56,587 nucleotides of DNA from Fimenecus sp963590415 (GCA_963590415.1 CAVAPB010000015.1:1-56587), one strand, 5' to 3'; counted from the stretch's first letter, positions 7,966 through 15,735 are shown. Notes: generated from the sequence alone by a model not told the origin. A program made the numbers and translations.

Positions 7966-9366
7966 ATGAAAACACTTTCAAGAAGAGCCTGGATTCTCTA
8001 TTTGTTGGCAATATCGTTTGTTGTCGGTGCGTGCATTCTTTTCTACACCTTTTACACCAACGCCGATTCATGGGCTATGAAAAAGGCAAACAGACATATT
8101 TATTCTTCGGGCACGCTTACCACGGCAGGTGCGGTTTATGACGAAACGGGTGCCGTGCTCGCACAAACCGTTGACGGCAAACGCACCTATAATAAAGATA
8201 AGGATATAAGAATTTCCACCCTGCATATTCTCGGCGACTCACAGGGATATATCTCAACCGGCGTTCAAACCTCGTACAAGGATGTACTGACGGGATATGA
8301 CTTCGTTGACGGAATATATGACCTCAAAAAATACGGAAAAGGGTCCGACATCACGCTCACGATAAACGCCGAGCTCAACAAAGCCGCATATGAGGCTTTA
8401 GGTAACAATAAAGGTACAGTCGGCGTTTACAACTACAAAACCGGCGAACTGCTCTGCGTTGTGTCAAAGCCGTCATACGACATTATGAACAAGCCCACGG
8501 AAAGCATAAACAACGACAAAACAGGCGCATACGACGGTGTATATCTCAACAGGTTTTTCTCTGGCGTGTACACTCCCGGCTCAACCTTCAAAGTTATCAC
8601 ATCGGCTTGCGCTATCGATAATATTCCGGATATTGACTCACAGACCTTCAAATGTACGGGCGAATACAAGGTTGACGGAAGCTCGGTAAAATGCCTTTCG
8701 AAGCACGGCACAATCGGTTTTGAAAAGGCTCTTAATCAATCGTGCAACAGTGCATTTGCGCAGATAGCAATTCAACTCGGTGCGGAAAACCTTACAAACA
8801 CGGTTAATTCGCTCGGCTTCGGTCAGACATACAAAATCGGAAATATCCGTCTTGCAAAAAGCTCGTTTGACCTCACAAACGCCTCCGAACTCGACATAGG
8901 CTGGGCGGGTATCGGTCAGTACACAACAAGGGTAAATCCTTGTCATATGCTTATGATAGTAGGTGCTATTGCGAACGGCGGCACCTCCCCTATGCCCTAC
9001 TTTATAAAATCGATAACCTCTCCGACAGGCTCTGTAAAAACAACACAGACATCATATCTTCAGCCCTATTTTTCGGAGAGCACGGCATCAAAGCTTAACG
9101 ATATGCTTCGTTCCGATGTCGTAAACTATTACGGCGACGGAAAATTCAGCGGACTTGAAATGTGCGGTAAAACAGGTACCGCCGAGGTCAGCACCGACGA
9201 AAACGGTCTTGACCCGCACGCGTGGTTTATCGGATATTCGCAGAGAGAGGATTTACCTCTTGCAATCGTAGTTGTCGTTGAAAACGGCGGCGGAGGAAGC
9301 TCGGTTGCTATCCCTGTAGCCAGCAAAACAATGAAAAAAGCCGCATCGATTTATGCGGAAAAATAA
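7966..9366 (+). CDS. Class B-like penicillin-binding protein (PbpA/FtsI type transpeptidase)
   Basis: A 466-residue protein with one N-terminal membrane helix (about 8-30), a short dimerisation-like region and a transpeptidase domain (about 145-460). All three active-site motifs are present: Ser206-Thr-Phe-Lys209, the SCN motif at 259-261 and Lys402-Thr-Gly404. The motif spacing and overall size match the Actinobacterial PbpA type rather than the longer FtsI or PBP2 proteins, and there is no PASTA domain. It crosslinks peptidoglycan, probably in complex with the SEDS protein encoded 6 bases upstream. GGGGTG precedes the ATG. Confidence 0.93.
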   Translation: MKTLSRRAWILYLLAISFVVGACILFYTFYTNADSWAMKKANRHIYSSGTLTTAGAVYDETGAVLAQTVDGKRTYNKDKDIRISTLHILGDSQGYISTGVQTSYKDVLTGYDFVDGIYDLKKYGKGSDITLTINAELNKAAYEALGNNKGTVGVYNYKTGELLCVVSKPSYDIMNKPTESINNDKTGAYDGVYLNRFFSGVYTPGSTFKVITSACAIDNIPDIDSQTFKCTGEYKVDGSSVKCLSKHGTIGFEKALNQSCNSAFAQIAIQLGAENLTNTVNSLGFGQTYKIGNIRLAKSSFDLTNASELDIGWAGIGQYTTRVNPCHMLMIVGAIANGGTSPMPYFIKSITSPTGSVKTTQTSYLQPYFSESTASKLNDMLRSDVVNYYGDGKFSGLEMCGKTGTAEVSTDENGLDPHAWFIGYSQREDLPLAIVVVVENGGGGSSVAIPVASKTMKKAASIYAEK

Positions 9367-9381
9367 TACAACGGAGAAATT

Positions 9382-10740
9382 ATGAAATACTATTATCCTG
9401 AAAATTACGGTGCGCTTGCAGACGGCGTTACCAATGACGCAAAAGCAATACAGTCTGCTATCAATGGCGCTGAAAAAAACGGCGGCGGAACAGTTGTTCT
9501 CGAGAGCGGCAAAACCTATTATTCAAGCTCTGTCGTTATGAAAAAGAATGTTGAGCTTCACTTACAAAAGGGCTCACGGCTTAAAGCGACGGACAATATA
9601 GACGAATATTTCCGCCCCTGCAATTTCATAAACGACAAGACCAACACACTCATAGGTAACCCCGTTACGGGCAAGCCGTCGTTCTGCTTTATTTACGGCT
9701 TTGAGGCGGACAACTGTTCAATCACGGGCGAGGGCACAATAGACGCCAACGGTCACGCCTTTGTAGAAAGAAAAGACAGGTACTATGTAACGGGCAACTT
9801 CTATCCCCGTCCGACCGTTATATACATTGAAAAGAGCAATCACATTACATTTGAAAAAATCACGATTGTCGACGCTCCGTTTTGGACGCTTCATCCTGCG
9901 GGCTGTGACGATGTGCTCATTTCAAAAATCAGGATACTCAACGACCTTGATGTTGCAAACTCAGACGGCATCGATCCCGACCACAGCAGCAATGTAAGAA
10001 TACTCGGCTGTCATATCGAGTGTGCGGACGACTGTATCTGCCTTAAAACCTCAAAGGGCAATTCCGAATACGGTCCGTGTGAGAACATAATAATTTCCGA
10101 CTGCACGCTTATTTCCACATCCGCCGCAATAAAAATCGGTACCGAAGGCGTTGGAGATTTCAGAAATGTTCTTGTGCAGAATTGCATAATTTCAAGAAGT
10201 AACCGCGGACTTTCAATACAGATAAGAGATGGCGGCAATGTCGAAAATGTAAGCTATTCAAATATAATTATCGAAACAAGGCGCTTTTGCCCCGACTGGT
10301 GGGGAACCGCAGAGCCGATTGTTATCACAACCTTTGACAGAGACGAAAATACCAAATCGGGTCACATCAAAAACATAAGATTTTCAAACATTACCTGCAA
10401 GGGCGAAAACGGCGTGTTAATCCACGGAACAAAGGAAAACGCCGTTGAAAATGTAACTTTTGAAAATGTCCGTGTTGAGCTTACAAAGACCTCAAAATGG
10501 GAAACGGGTCTTTACGATATGCGCCCGGGTCTCGGAAAAGAAATAGAAAAACATAAGAATTCGGGCTTCTTTATAAGGAACGCCAAGAATATCACAATCG
10601 CAAAATCGAGCGTAAATTGGGGTAATATCTGCGACGATTACGCACACGCAATTGACAGCGAAAGCTGTGAAAACCTTATAGCCGACAGATTTACGGGCTC
10701 TGCGGCGCACGAAAACTGCGAAAGCGTGGTTTCAAAGTGA
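9382..10740 (+). CDS. Glycoside hydrolase family 28 (polygalacturonase-like)
   Basis: A 452-residue right-handed beta-helix enzyme. The N-terminus has the pectate-lyase/GH28 repeat start NYGALADGVTNDAKAIQSA. The catalytic aspartates of GH28 are at Asp195 in NSDGIDPD and Asp216/Asp217 in ADDCICLKT, with a downstream RGLSIQIRDGG segment in place of the usual RIK motif. There is no signal peptide, so it should act in the cytoplasm on imported oligogalacturonides or related glycans, as many Firmicute GH28 exo-enzymes do. It follows the PBP gene by 15 bases with GGAG upstream and overlaps the HAD gene. Sharing a transcript with wall-synthesis genes is unexpected; a separate internal promoter was not found. 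Confidence 0.9.
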   Translation: MKYYYPENYGALADGVTNDAKAIQSAINGAEKNGGGTVVLESGKTYYSSSVVMKKNVELHLQKGSRLKATDNIDEYFRPCNFINDKTNTLIGNPVTGKPSFCFIYGFEADNCSITGEGTIDANGHAFVERKDRYYVTGNFYPRPTVIYIEKSNHITFEKITIVDAPFWTLHPAGCDDVLISKIRILNDLDVANSDGIDPDHSSNVRILGCHIECADDCICLKTSKGNSEYGPCENIIISDCTLISTSAAIKIGTEGVGDFRNVLVQNCIISRSNRGLSIQIRDGGNVENVSYSNIIIETRRFCPDWWGTAEPIVITTFDRDENTKSGHIKNIRFSNITCKGENGVLIHGTKENAVENVTFENVRVELTKTSKWETGLYDMRPGLGKEIEKHKNSGFFIRNAKNITIAKSSVNWGNICDDYAHAIDSESCENLIADRFTGSAAHENCESVVSK

Positions 10741-11567
10741 AAACTCTATACATAACCGACCTTGACGGCACCTTTCTCAATGACAGCGCCGAGGTTTTGC
10801 AAGAGAGCAAGGAAATTATAAACGCGCTCTCAAAGGACGGCTTGCTGTTTTCCGTTGCGACGGCAAGAAGCCTTTTGTCGGCAAAGGAGCTGTTAAACGG
10901 CATTGAGTTTAACGCGCCTGTCGTGCTTTCAAGCGGCGTATTTGTGTACGATATGAAAAAAGAAAAAACCGTAAACTGCTTTTATATCGGAGGCGGTGCT
11001 TTCCGCGACATCCTCAAAGTGTTTGAAAACGCCGATAAATCGCCTTTCGTGTTCTTTTTCAACAAGGATACGGAAGAATATGATTTGCAGTTTACAAGCC
11101 TTAAACTGCCAATACACAGGGAATATTATGAGAATCGCCGTAGGAGAATGGGGAGCGTTATACACAATGTTGACAAAATCTGCCAAGCGAGTGGCTTTGC
11201 GCCCGTGTTTATATCCCTTTGCGACGAATATTCCGACCTGTTGCCGATAACGAAGCAGTTGGACATGCTCGACGGCGTAGGCTATTCGTTTTACAGCGAC
11301 ACCTATACCCCCTATTGGTTTTTGGAGGTGTTCAACAAGGAAGCGACAAAGCTCAAAGGACTTGAAATCGTCAAGGAATATGTCAATGCCGAAAAGGTCA
11401 TATCCTTCGGCGACAACAGGAACGATATTCCGCTTTTTATGGGTGCAGATGAAAAATATGCGGTTGAAAACGCCGTAGATGAACTCAAAGCGCTTGCAAC
11501 GGATATTATCGGTTCAAACAACGAAAACAGCGTTGCAAGGTTTATAAAAGAAGATTTTAATGTTTGA
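10737..11567 (+). CDS. Cof-type HAD superfamily sugar/nucleotide phosphatase
   Basis: This 276-residue HAD class IIB phosphatase has motif I TDLDGTFLND (Asp8 nucleophile, Asp10 acid/base), a cap domain (about 85-190), Lys near 205 and motif IV SFGDNRNDIPLF for Mg2+ binding. Members dephosphorylate sugar phosphates, FMN or PLP; the substrate is not predictable. The GTG start overlaps the stop of the GH28 gene (GTGA), indicating translational coupling, so a role with the sugar product of that enzyme is reasonable but inferred. A strong terminator begins 6 bases after its stop codon. Confidence 0.9.
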   Translation: MKTLYITDLDGTFLNDSAEVLQESKEIINALSKDGLLFSVATARSLLSAKELLNGIEFNAPVVLSSGVFVYDMKKEKTVNCFYIGGGAFRDILKVFENADKSPFVFFFNKDTEEYDLQFTSLKLPIHREYYENRRRRMGSVIHNVDKICQASGFAPVFISLCDEYSDLLPITKQLDMLDGVGYSFYSDTYTPYWFLEVFNKEATKLKGLEIVKEYVNAEKVISFGDNRNDIPLFMGADEKYAVENAVDELKALATDIIGSNNENSVARFIKEDFNV

Positions 11568-11572
11568 TATAT

Positions 11573-11605
11573 AAAAAAGAGTAGGTACATAACCTACTCT
11601 TTTTT
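11573..11605 (+). terminator. Intrinsic terminator ending the FHA-to-HAD operon
   Basis: A 14-base stem (11573-11586 with 11592-11605) around a short loop, built on GAGTAGGT/ACCTACTC and flanked by A and T runs, so it can work in both directions. It also faces the broken gene on the opposite strand. Confidence 0.88.
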
Positions 11606-11627
11606 CACTGTTACCAAAAGCAAAAAT

Positions 11628-11983
11628 TTATTTTTGATTAGCTTTTGCGGTGTTGATAGAAGCGATTAAAATGCGTTTGATTTCCAAACATTCATTAAGT
11701 AACAAATCACTCGTTTTTTTATCAATATACTCGAAAAGTAAAAGTAATTTTATCCGATATTCTGTTTCAGCCGTTTCCTTTAATGCTATATGTAATTTTG
11801 AAATAAAATCTGCCGGACTTTGACCGTAATTTGCCTCATTTATATTTACACCAATACTTGTTCAGCTTCTGATTATTTGTTTTGCAATAGTCGAACATTT
11901 TTTATTTTTTACTAAATAATCATGCAGTTTCACTATTTGTGCAGCAAATATAATTGACTTATAATCAAAATATTTTCTTTCAT
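11628..11983 (-). pseudogene. Four-helix-bundle protein (23S rRNA IVS-type family), disrupted
   Basis: The minus strand encodes a recognisable small four-helix-bundle protein of the family often found in 23S rRNA intervening sequences (PF05635 type). Segments visible are DYKSIIFAAQIVKLHDYLV, IAKQIIRS, then TSIGVNINEANYGQSPADF and SKLHIALKETAETEYRIKLL. Two lesions break it. Near the N-terminus, one base is missing after the codons for MKENI. At 11862-11864 an in-frame TGA replaces the glycine of the usual RSGTSIG motif. The stop codon is at 11628-11630. With both lesions it should not make protein. It lies in a repeat-rich, low-constraint island, consistent with decay. Confidence 0.8.
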
Positions 11984-12060
11984 TTTAAATCACCAAAACA
12001 ATTATACAGCAAACAGATAACAAAGTCAAAATTATTCATTATTCATTAGCAAAGCGATTT

Positions 12061-12119
12061 CAATATTCATTATTCATTTGAAAATCCGTTATTTAATGAA
12101 TAATGAATACCGAATATTG
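12061..12119. repeat. AT-rich inverted repeat built on ATTCATTATTCATT
   Basis: The arms CAATATTCATTATTCATT (12061-12078) and AATGAATAATGAAT with GAATATTG (12094-12119) form a long imperfect palindrome. A further ATTATTCATTATTCATT copy lies just upstream at about 12031. It carries no coding potential and resembles a small non-autonomous repeat. Confidence 0.6.
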
Positions 12120-12134
12120 AAAAATGAACAATAC

Positions 12135-12174
12135 AAAAGAAAATCCGCTCACTTTCGTGAACGGATTTTCTTTT
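12135..12174 (-). terminator. Terminator of tRNA-Leu
   Basis: A 13-base perfect stem AAAAGAAAATCCG/CGGATTTTCTTTT, extended by TCAC/GTGA around a tttc loop. It abuts the encoded CCA end of the tRNA and provides a T-rich tail on the minus strand. Confidence 0.8.
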
Positions 12175-12260
12175 GGTGCAGAAGATGGGACTTGAACCCA
12201 CACGAATTCACATTCACAGGCTTCTGAGACCTGAGCGTCTGCCTATTCCGCCACTTCTGC
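12174..12260 (-). tRNA. tRNA-Leu (anticodon CAG)
   Basis: An 87-base class II tRNA: the acceptor stem GCAGAAG (12254-12260) pairs with CTTCTGC, discriminator A, and the CCA end is encoded. The anticodon stem-loop is CAGGT-CTCAGAA-GCCTG with anticodon CAG, reading CUG. The long variable arm and GGTTCAAGTCC T arm are present. Confidence 0.95.
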
Positions 12261-12292
12261 AAATATATCCAAGCGTTTTATAACGCCCGAAT

Positions 12293-12321
12293 ATAATATC
12301 ATTTTTCTGCTTTAATGTCAA
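12293..12321 (-). promoter_or_regulatory. Promoter of tRNA-Leu
   Basis: On the minus strand TTGACA (12316-12321) and TATTAT (12293-12298) are spaced by 17 bases, about 33 bases before the mature tRNA 5' end. Confidence 0.8.
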
Positions 12322-12380
12322 TAAAATCAGTCAAAAAAGCGATATTACCGAGAGCTTTGATTTTTATGCAAATTTCCCAT

Positions 12381-12436
12381 TTGATAAAATCCGTAGGGAC
12401 AGCCCTTGCGGCTGTCCGCATTTCATATCAAATTTG
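12381..12436. repeat. Hairpin repeat, GTAGGGACAG type, copy 1
   Basis: The unit starts TTGATAAAATCCGTAGGGACAG and contains the hairpin GGACAGCC-cttgc-GGCTGTCC, ending near ATATCAAATTT, so TTGAT and ATCAA form short terminal inverted repeats. The core CCGTAGGGACAG is repeated exactly at 12721. No coding sequence overlaps it. Confidence 0.7.
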
Positions 12437-12706
12437 GTTTGTGCTTCCGCTCCATCTTCGGGCAACATATGTGACCGCCGCCTGTGGCGGATAAGGGAGC
12501 ATCTGTTGGCACAGCGGTCGATTTTGTGCGGCGCTCCAAGCCGCATAAACGAAATCGGGTACCGCAAGAGGGCAAAGCTGTCAAACGCTCTGCGTTTGAC
12601 TGAGGGAGAGATAACGATAATTTGATATTTATTGCCTCTCTCCTTCCGTCACGCCTACGGCGTGCCACCTTCCTCGTCAGAGGAAGGCTTGGTTCTGCGA
12701 ACATTT
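12437..12706. repeat. Composite of several hairpin repeats
   Basis: This stretch carries successive short palindromes: CCGCC/GGCGG near 12476-12490, TCAAACGC/GCGTTTGA near 12580-12600, ACGCC/GGCGT near 12650-12665, and CCTTCCTC/GAGGAAGG near 12668-12687. GGGAGAGA (about 12604) and TCTCTCC (about 12636) form an outer inverted pair. Open frames on the minus strand here are compositional and have no ribosome binding sites. It looks like nested small mobile repeats. Confidence 0.6.
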
Positions 12707-12710
12707 TAAT

Positions 12711-12817
12711 TTGATAAAACCCGTAGGGACAGGGCTTGCCCCTGTCCGCAACAAATTACATATAAATAGCATTAGCGGACAGCCGCAAGGGCTGTCCATA
12801 CGGTTGCATAAAAATTT
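12711..12817. repeat. Hairpin repeat, GTAGGGACAG type, copy 2 (double)
   Basis: It begins TTGATAAAACCCGTAGGGACAG and holds two hairpins: GGACAGG with CCTGTCC, and GGACAGCC-gcaag-GGCTGTCC. The second hairpin is the same stem as in copy 1 at 12381-12436, in the opposite orientation relative to the flank. Confidence 0.7.
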
Positions 12818-12852
12818 CACGCCCCGAACGGAAAGTTTCCGTTCGGGGCGTG
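12818..12852 (-). terminator. Long perfect hairpin downstream of the SLH gene
   Basis: A 17-base perfect inverted repeat (12818-12834 with 12836-12852), GC-rich at the base (CACGCCCCG), about 28 bases after the SLH protein stop codon. The following T-run on the minus strand is short. It probably terminates the SLH transcript. Confidence 0.75.
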
Positions 12853-12880
12853 TTCGTTTAATGTTTTAATTTGTTACAAA

Positions 12881-14266
12881 TCAAAGTACACCGTTATTCG
12901 ACATATTCATAATAATCTGTGCCATTTCTGCTCTGTTGGCGTTGCCTGCGGGGTTAAGTTTGCCATTGCCGCCGACAACATTATTCTGTGCCGCCCAAGC
13001 GACAGCCGTTCTTGCCCAATCGCTTACATTGCCGCCGTCGGGGTATTTTGAAAGCGTTGACGAAACGGACGAACTATTGATATATCCGTTGCAGTAATTG
13101 TAGAAAATGAGGCAAGCCTGTTCTCTTGTTATCGGGTCGCCGACACCGAACTTGCCGTTTGCATAGCCTGAAAGGATTTTGTTATCCTTTGCCCATGCTA
13201 CCGCTGCCGAATAATAATCATTGGTAGGTACATCAGCAAAGCCGCCGTTTTGTCCTGCGTACGCTGAGAGGTCAGCTCCCGCAATCTTTGAAAGGACAAC
13301 TACAAAATCCTGCCTCTGAATGTTATTTGCAGGTCCGAAATAACCGTTAGCGTAGCCGTGGAAATAGCCTTTGTCAACATTGAATTTAACTGCATTGAAG
13401 TACCAATCGCTTGCTCTGACATCAGGAAACAGCGGTTGCTCAACAACAAGTGAATATTCAACGCCCTGTACACCAAAGCCATATTGTATATCTATATAGT
13501 ATGCACCTGCAGGAAGCCCGATTTTCTCCGTTGAATTTGAAGAATATCTTGCATCAAATTTCCAATTATACATCTGATTTCCATTTGTATCATATAAGTA
13601 AACTCTCCAATAGTTAGAATCATATTCGCCTGAATCCAGTTGTGCATGATTCATTGTTATTGTAATATATCCCTGTGACGATAAGCTGAATTTATAGTAA
13701 TCATTATCGCCGACTATATTACTTACACCGTAATAAACATTATTGACATAAATATTGTCTGCCTTTGTTCTTGATCCGTTAGATTCCGACTCCCAATAAT
13801 TTGACTGTGTGTAACTCGCTTTAAAATTATAATCAACGCCCTGTACACCAAAGCCATATTGTATATCTATATAGTATGTACCTGCAGGAAGCCCAACTTT
13901 CTCCGTTGAATTTGAAGAATATCTTGCATCAAATTTCCAATTATACATCTGATTTCCATTTGTATCATATAAGTAAACTCTCCAATAGTTAGAATCATAT
14001 TCGCCTGAATCCAGTTGTGCATGATTCATTGTTATTGTAATATATCCCTGTGATGATAAACTGAATTTATAGTAATCATTATCACCGACTGTATTACTTA
14101 CGCCGTAAACTGTCGTATTTGTTGAAATGCTGTCTGCGTTCGCTCTGGAGTCGTTAGGTTCCGACTCGTAATATGCGGCGGCAGAAGTTATTGAAAGTGC
14201 TGAAATTGTTGTTATTACCATTAAAACAGACAATAATAATGAAATTATCTTCTTTGTCTTTTTCAT
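12881..14266 (-). CDS. Secreted protein with duplicated PPC-like domain and three SLH domains
   Basis: A 461-residue surface protein: a signal peptide (about 1-32, ending SAAA), two beta-sandwich repeats of about 125 residues (about 33-155 and 156-280) resembling bacterial pre-peptidase C-terminal (PPC) domains, with DNDYYKFSLSSQGYITITM and AGTYYIDIQYGFGVQGV-type motifs. Three SLH modules follow (about 281-340, 345-402 and 408-461; SLH-like DWYFNAVKF, YYSAAVAWA and DWARTAVAWA). SLH domains bind pyruvylated wall polymer, anchoring the protein to the surface. There is no enzymatic domain, so the PPC repeats may bind glycan or protein. AGGAGG lies upstream of the ATG. The two repeats are almost identical in DNA. 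Confidence 0.9.
   Translation of the reverse strand: MKKTKKIISLLLSVLMVITTISALSITSAAAYYESEPNDSRANADSISTNTTVYGVSNTVGDNDYYKFSLSSQGYITITMNHAQLDSGEYDSNYWRVYLYDTNGNQMYNWKFDARYSSNSTEKVGLPAGTYYIDIQYGFGVQGVDYNFKASYTQSNYWESESNGSRTKADNIYVNNVYYGVSNIVGDNDYYKFSLSSQGYITITMNHAQLDSGEYDSNYWRVYLYDTNGNQMYNWKFDARYSSNSTEKIGLPAGAYYIDIQYGFGVQGVEYSLVVEQPLFPDVRASDWYFNAVKFNVDKGYFHGYANGYFGPANNIQRQDFVVVLSKIAGADLSAYAGQNGGFADVPTNDYYSAAVAWAKDNKILSGYANGKFGVGDPITREQACLIFYNYCNGYINSSSVSSTLSKYPDGGNVSDWARTAVAWAAQNNVVGGNGKLNPAGNANRAEMAQIIMNMSNNGVL
13458..14110 (-). repeat. Near-identical intragenic tandem duplication, 375-base period
   Basis: The stretches 13458-13735 and 13833-14110 differ at only a handful of mostly synonymous-looking positions. 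The offset is 375 bases, exactly 125 codons, so the frame is kept. Beyond this core the copies diverge more (for example 13736-13790 against 14111-14165). It encodes the two PPC-like domains. Confidence 0.9.
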
Positions 14267-14304
14267 ACTTTTCCTCCTGAAAATAAATATTTTTTAGCAT
14301 TTTT

Positions 14305-14333
14305 ATACTAACATAATGATTTTTCCGTTTCAA
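14305..14333 (-). promoter_or_regulatory. Promoter of the SLH protein gene
   Basis: On the minus strand TTGAAA (14328-14333) and TAGTAT (14305-14310) are spaced by 17 bases, about 39 bases before the ATG. Confidence 0.65.
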
Positions 14334-14339
14334 TATGTT

Positions 14340-14371
14340 CGTGGTATAAAGCCGAGTTTGCGTGGTATAAA
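14340..14371 (-). promoter_or_regulatory. Direct repeat TTTATACCACG x2, possible activator site
   Basis: The 11-base sequence CGTGGTATAAA occurs at 14340-14350 and 14361-14371 (TTTATACCACG on the minus strand). The period is 21 bases, two helical turns, and the nearer copy lies 6 bases upstream of the SLH gene -35 box. That geometry is typical of an activator binding as a head-to-tail dimer, for example LytTR-type regulators. The protein is not known. Confidence 0.5.
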
Positions 14372-14599
14372 ACCTGAAAATGACTATATGTGCAATACGC
14401 AATCATAAAAACCGGTCAGCTTCCTAAAATTCGGAGTGAGCCTATCGGTAACCTTCATATTTCGCGTGCGGTTTTATGCGTTATGACTTTCAGCACAAAA
14501 AATCTGTTATCTCTGCTTAAGCAAGCAAAATTTCTCGTCTTAATTTTCGATAAAATCCGATAAAATATAACAAACCGACGATTTTATTTGCAAATTCTC

Positions 14600-14628
14600 T
14601 TGACAATATTGAATATTGAGAATATAAT
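14600..14628 (+). promoter_or_regulatory. Consensus promoter of the ABC transporter operon
   Basis: TTGACA (14600-14605) and TATAAT (14623-14628) with a 17-base spacer is a perfect sigma-A promoter. The 5' leader of about 55 bases contains only a small TAGCG/CGCTA hairpin. No T-box features (specifier loop, TGGNACCGCG) are present. Confidence 0.9.
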
Positions 14629-14688
14629 TAGTCCATACTTTAGCGGCTTAAAGCGCTAAACAAACAAAAACAAGAAGGGAAAACAGTT

Positions 14689-15678
14689 ATGAAAAAGACA
14701 GTAAAAGCAATAATCAGCTTCGTTCTTGTTGCCGCTCTTGTTGTAGCTTGCTTCACAGCTTGCTCAAACAGCACAAGCACAAGCAGTGACAAGGTTTATA
14801 CGGTTGGTATTTGTCAGCTTGTTCAGCATGAAGCGCTTGACGCAGCAACACAGGGCTTCAAGGACGCTCTTACGGAAAAGCTCGGCGACAATGTTAAGTT
14901 TGACGAGCAGAACGCTTCAGGAGAGGCGACAAACTGCACTACAATCGTTTCAAAGTTTGTTTCAGATAAGGTTGACCTTATCCTTGCAAACGCAACTTCA
15001 GCTCTCACGGCTGCTACGGAAGCAACAAGCACTATTCCGATTATCGGCACATCAATCACGGATTATGCAACAGCATTGGCTATCAGCGATTGGAACGGCA
15101 AAACAGGCATCAATGTTACAGGTACTTCCGACTTGGCTCCGTTAAAGGAACAGGCCGCAATGATTAAAGAGCTTGTCCCCGACGCTAAAACGGTAGGTAT
15201 TCTTTATTGCTCGGCAGAGCCGAACTCAAAGTATCAGTCGGACATCGTTGAGGCTGAACTCAAATCTCTCGGCTATGAGGTTAAGGTTTATACATTCGTT
15301 GATACAAACGATGTTCTCGCAGTTACACAGTCTGCTGTTCAGAGCTGCCAGGCTCTTTACATCCCGACAGATAACACTGCTGCTTCAAACACAGACCTTA
15401 TAAACTCTGTTGCAGAGCCCGCAAAGATTCCGATTATCGCAGGCGAGGAAGGTATATGCAAGGGCTGCGGTATCGCTACTCTTTCGATCAGCTACTATGA
15501 CATCGGTTATAAAGCAGGTCTTATGGCTTATGAAATCCTTGTAAACGGCGCTAATCCTGCTGACATGGAAATCGCTTATGCAGACTCCACTACGAAGAAG
15601 TACATTGCAGACCGTGCCGCTGCTATCGGCGTTACCATACCCGACGGCTACGAGGCAATCACTGTTTCGGCAGAATAA
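14689..15678 (+). CDS. ABC transporter substrate-binding lipoprotein (TrpX-like, ABC_sub_bind family)
   Basis: A 329-residue lipoprotein with a signal sequence whose lipobox cysteine is Cys21 or Cys25 in VVACFTACS. The mature part is a two-lobe periplasmic-binding fold of the PF04392 type: VGICQLVQHEALD opens lobe one, NATSALTAATEAT and DAKTVGILYCSAEPNS cover the hinge region, and AGLMAYEILVNGANP is near the end. Relatives in Firmicutes (TrpX) bind tryptophan or tyrosine, mostly inferred from T-box regulation, which is absent here, so the ligand is uncertain. It is the first gene of a three-gene importer; a hairpin after its stop probably boosts binding-protein mRNA over the membrane parts. 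Confidence 0.9.
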   Translation: MKKTVKAIISFVLVAALVVACFTACSNSTSTSSDKVYTVGICQLVQHEALDAATQGFKDALTEKLGDNVKFDEQNASGEATNCTTIVSKFVSDKVDLILANATSALTAATEATSTIPIIGTSITDYATALAISDWNGKTGINVTGTSDLAPLKEQAAMIKELVPDAKTVGILYCSAEPNSKYQSDIVEAELKSLGYEVKVYTFVDTNDVLAVTQSAVQSCQALYIPTDNTAASNTDLINSVAEPAKIPIIAGEEGICKGCGIATLSISYYDIGYKAGLMAYEILVNGANPADMEIAYADSTTKKYIADRAAAIGVTIPDGYEAITVSAE

Positions 15679-15701
15679 TTTAATACGGTAACATTTTGCA
15701 G

Positions 15702-15735
15702 AAGCGATAAGGTTGCTTATCGCTTTTGCGTTTTA
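15702..15735 (+). terminator. Intercistronic hairpin (leaky terminator)
   Basis: A 10-base perfect stem AAGCGATAAG/CTTATCGCTT with a gttg loop, followed by TTGCGTTTTATT. The T-run is interrupted, consistent with partial termination or 3' stabilisation between binding protein and permease. Confidence 0.65.

Noticed and set aside
11628..11983. UGA-as-glycine recoding in the four-helix-bundle gene
   Set aside because: TGA is used as a normal stop elsewhere in the window and the gene also has a frame disruption.
12031..12119. A CRISPR-like array from the repeated ATTCATT units
   Set aside because: The copies are immediate or inverted repeats without regular spacers and without any cas genes in the window.
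12364..12704. Minus-strand open frames within the repeat island
   Set aside because: They are arginine- and proline-rich shadows of palindromic repeats with no ribosome binding sites.
14403..14689. A T-box upstream of the ABC importer
   Set aside because: I searched for the AGGGTGGNACCGCG core and a Trp specifier; neither is present and a consensus promoter lies only about 60 bases from the start codon.
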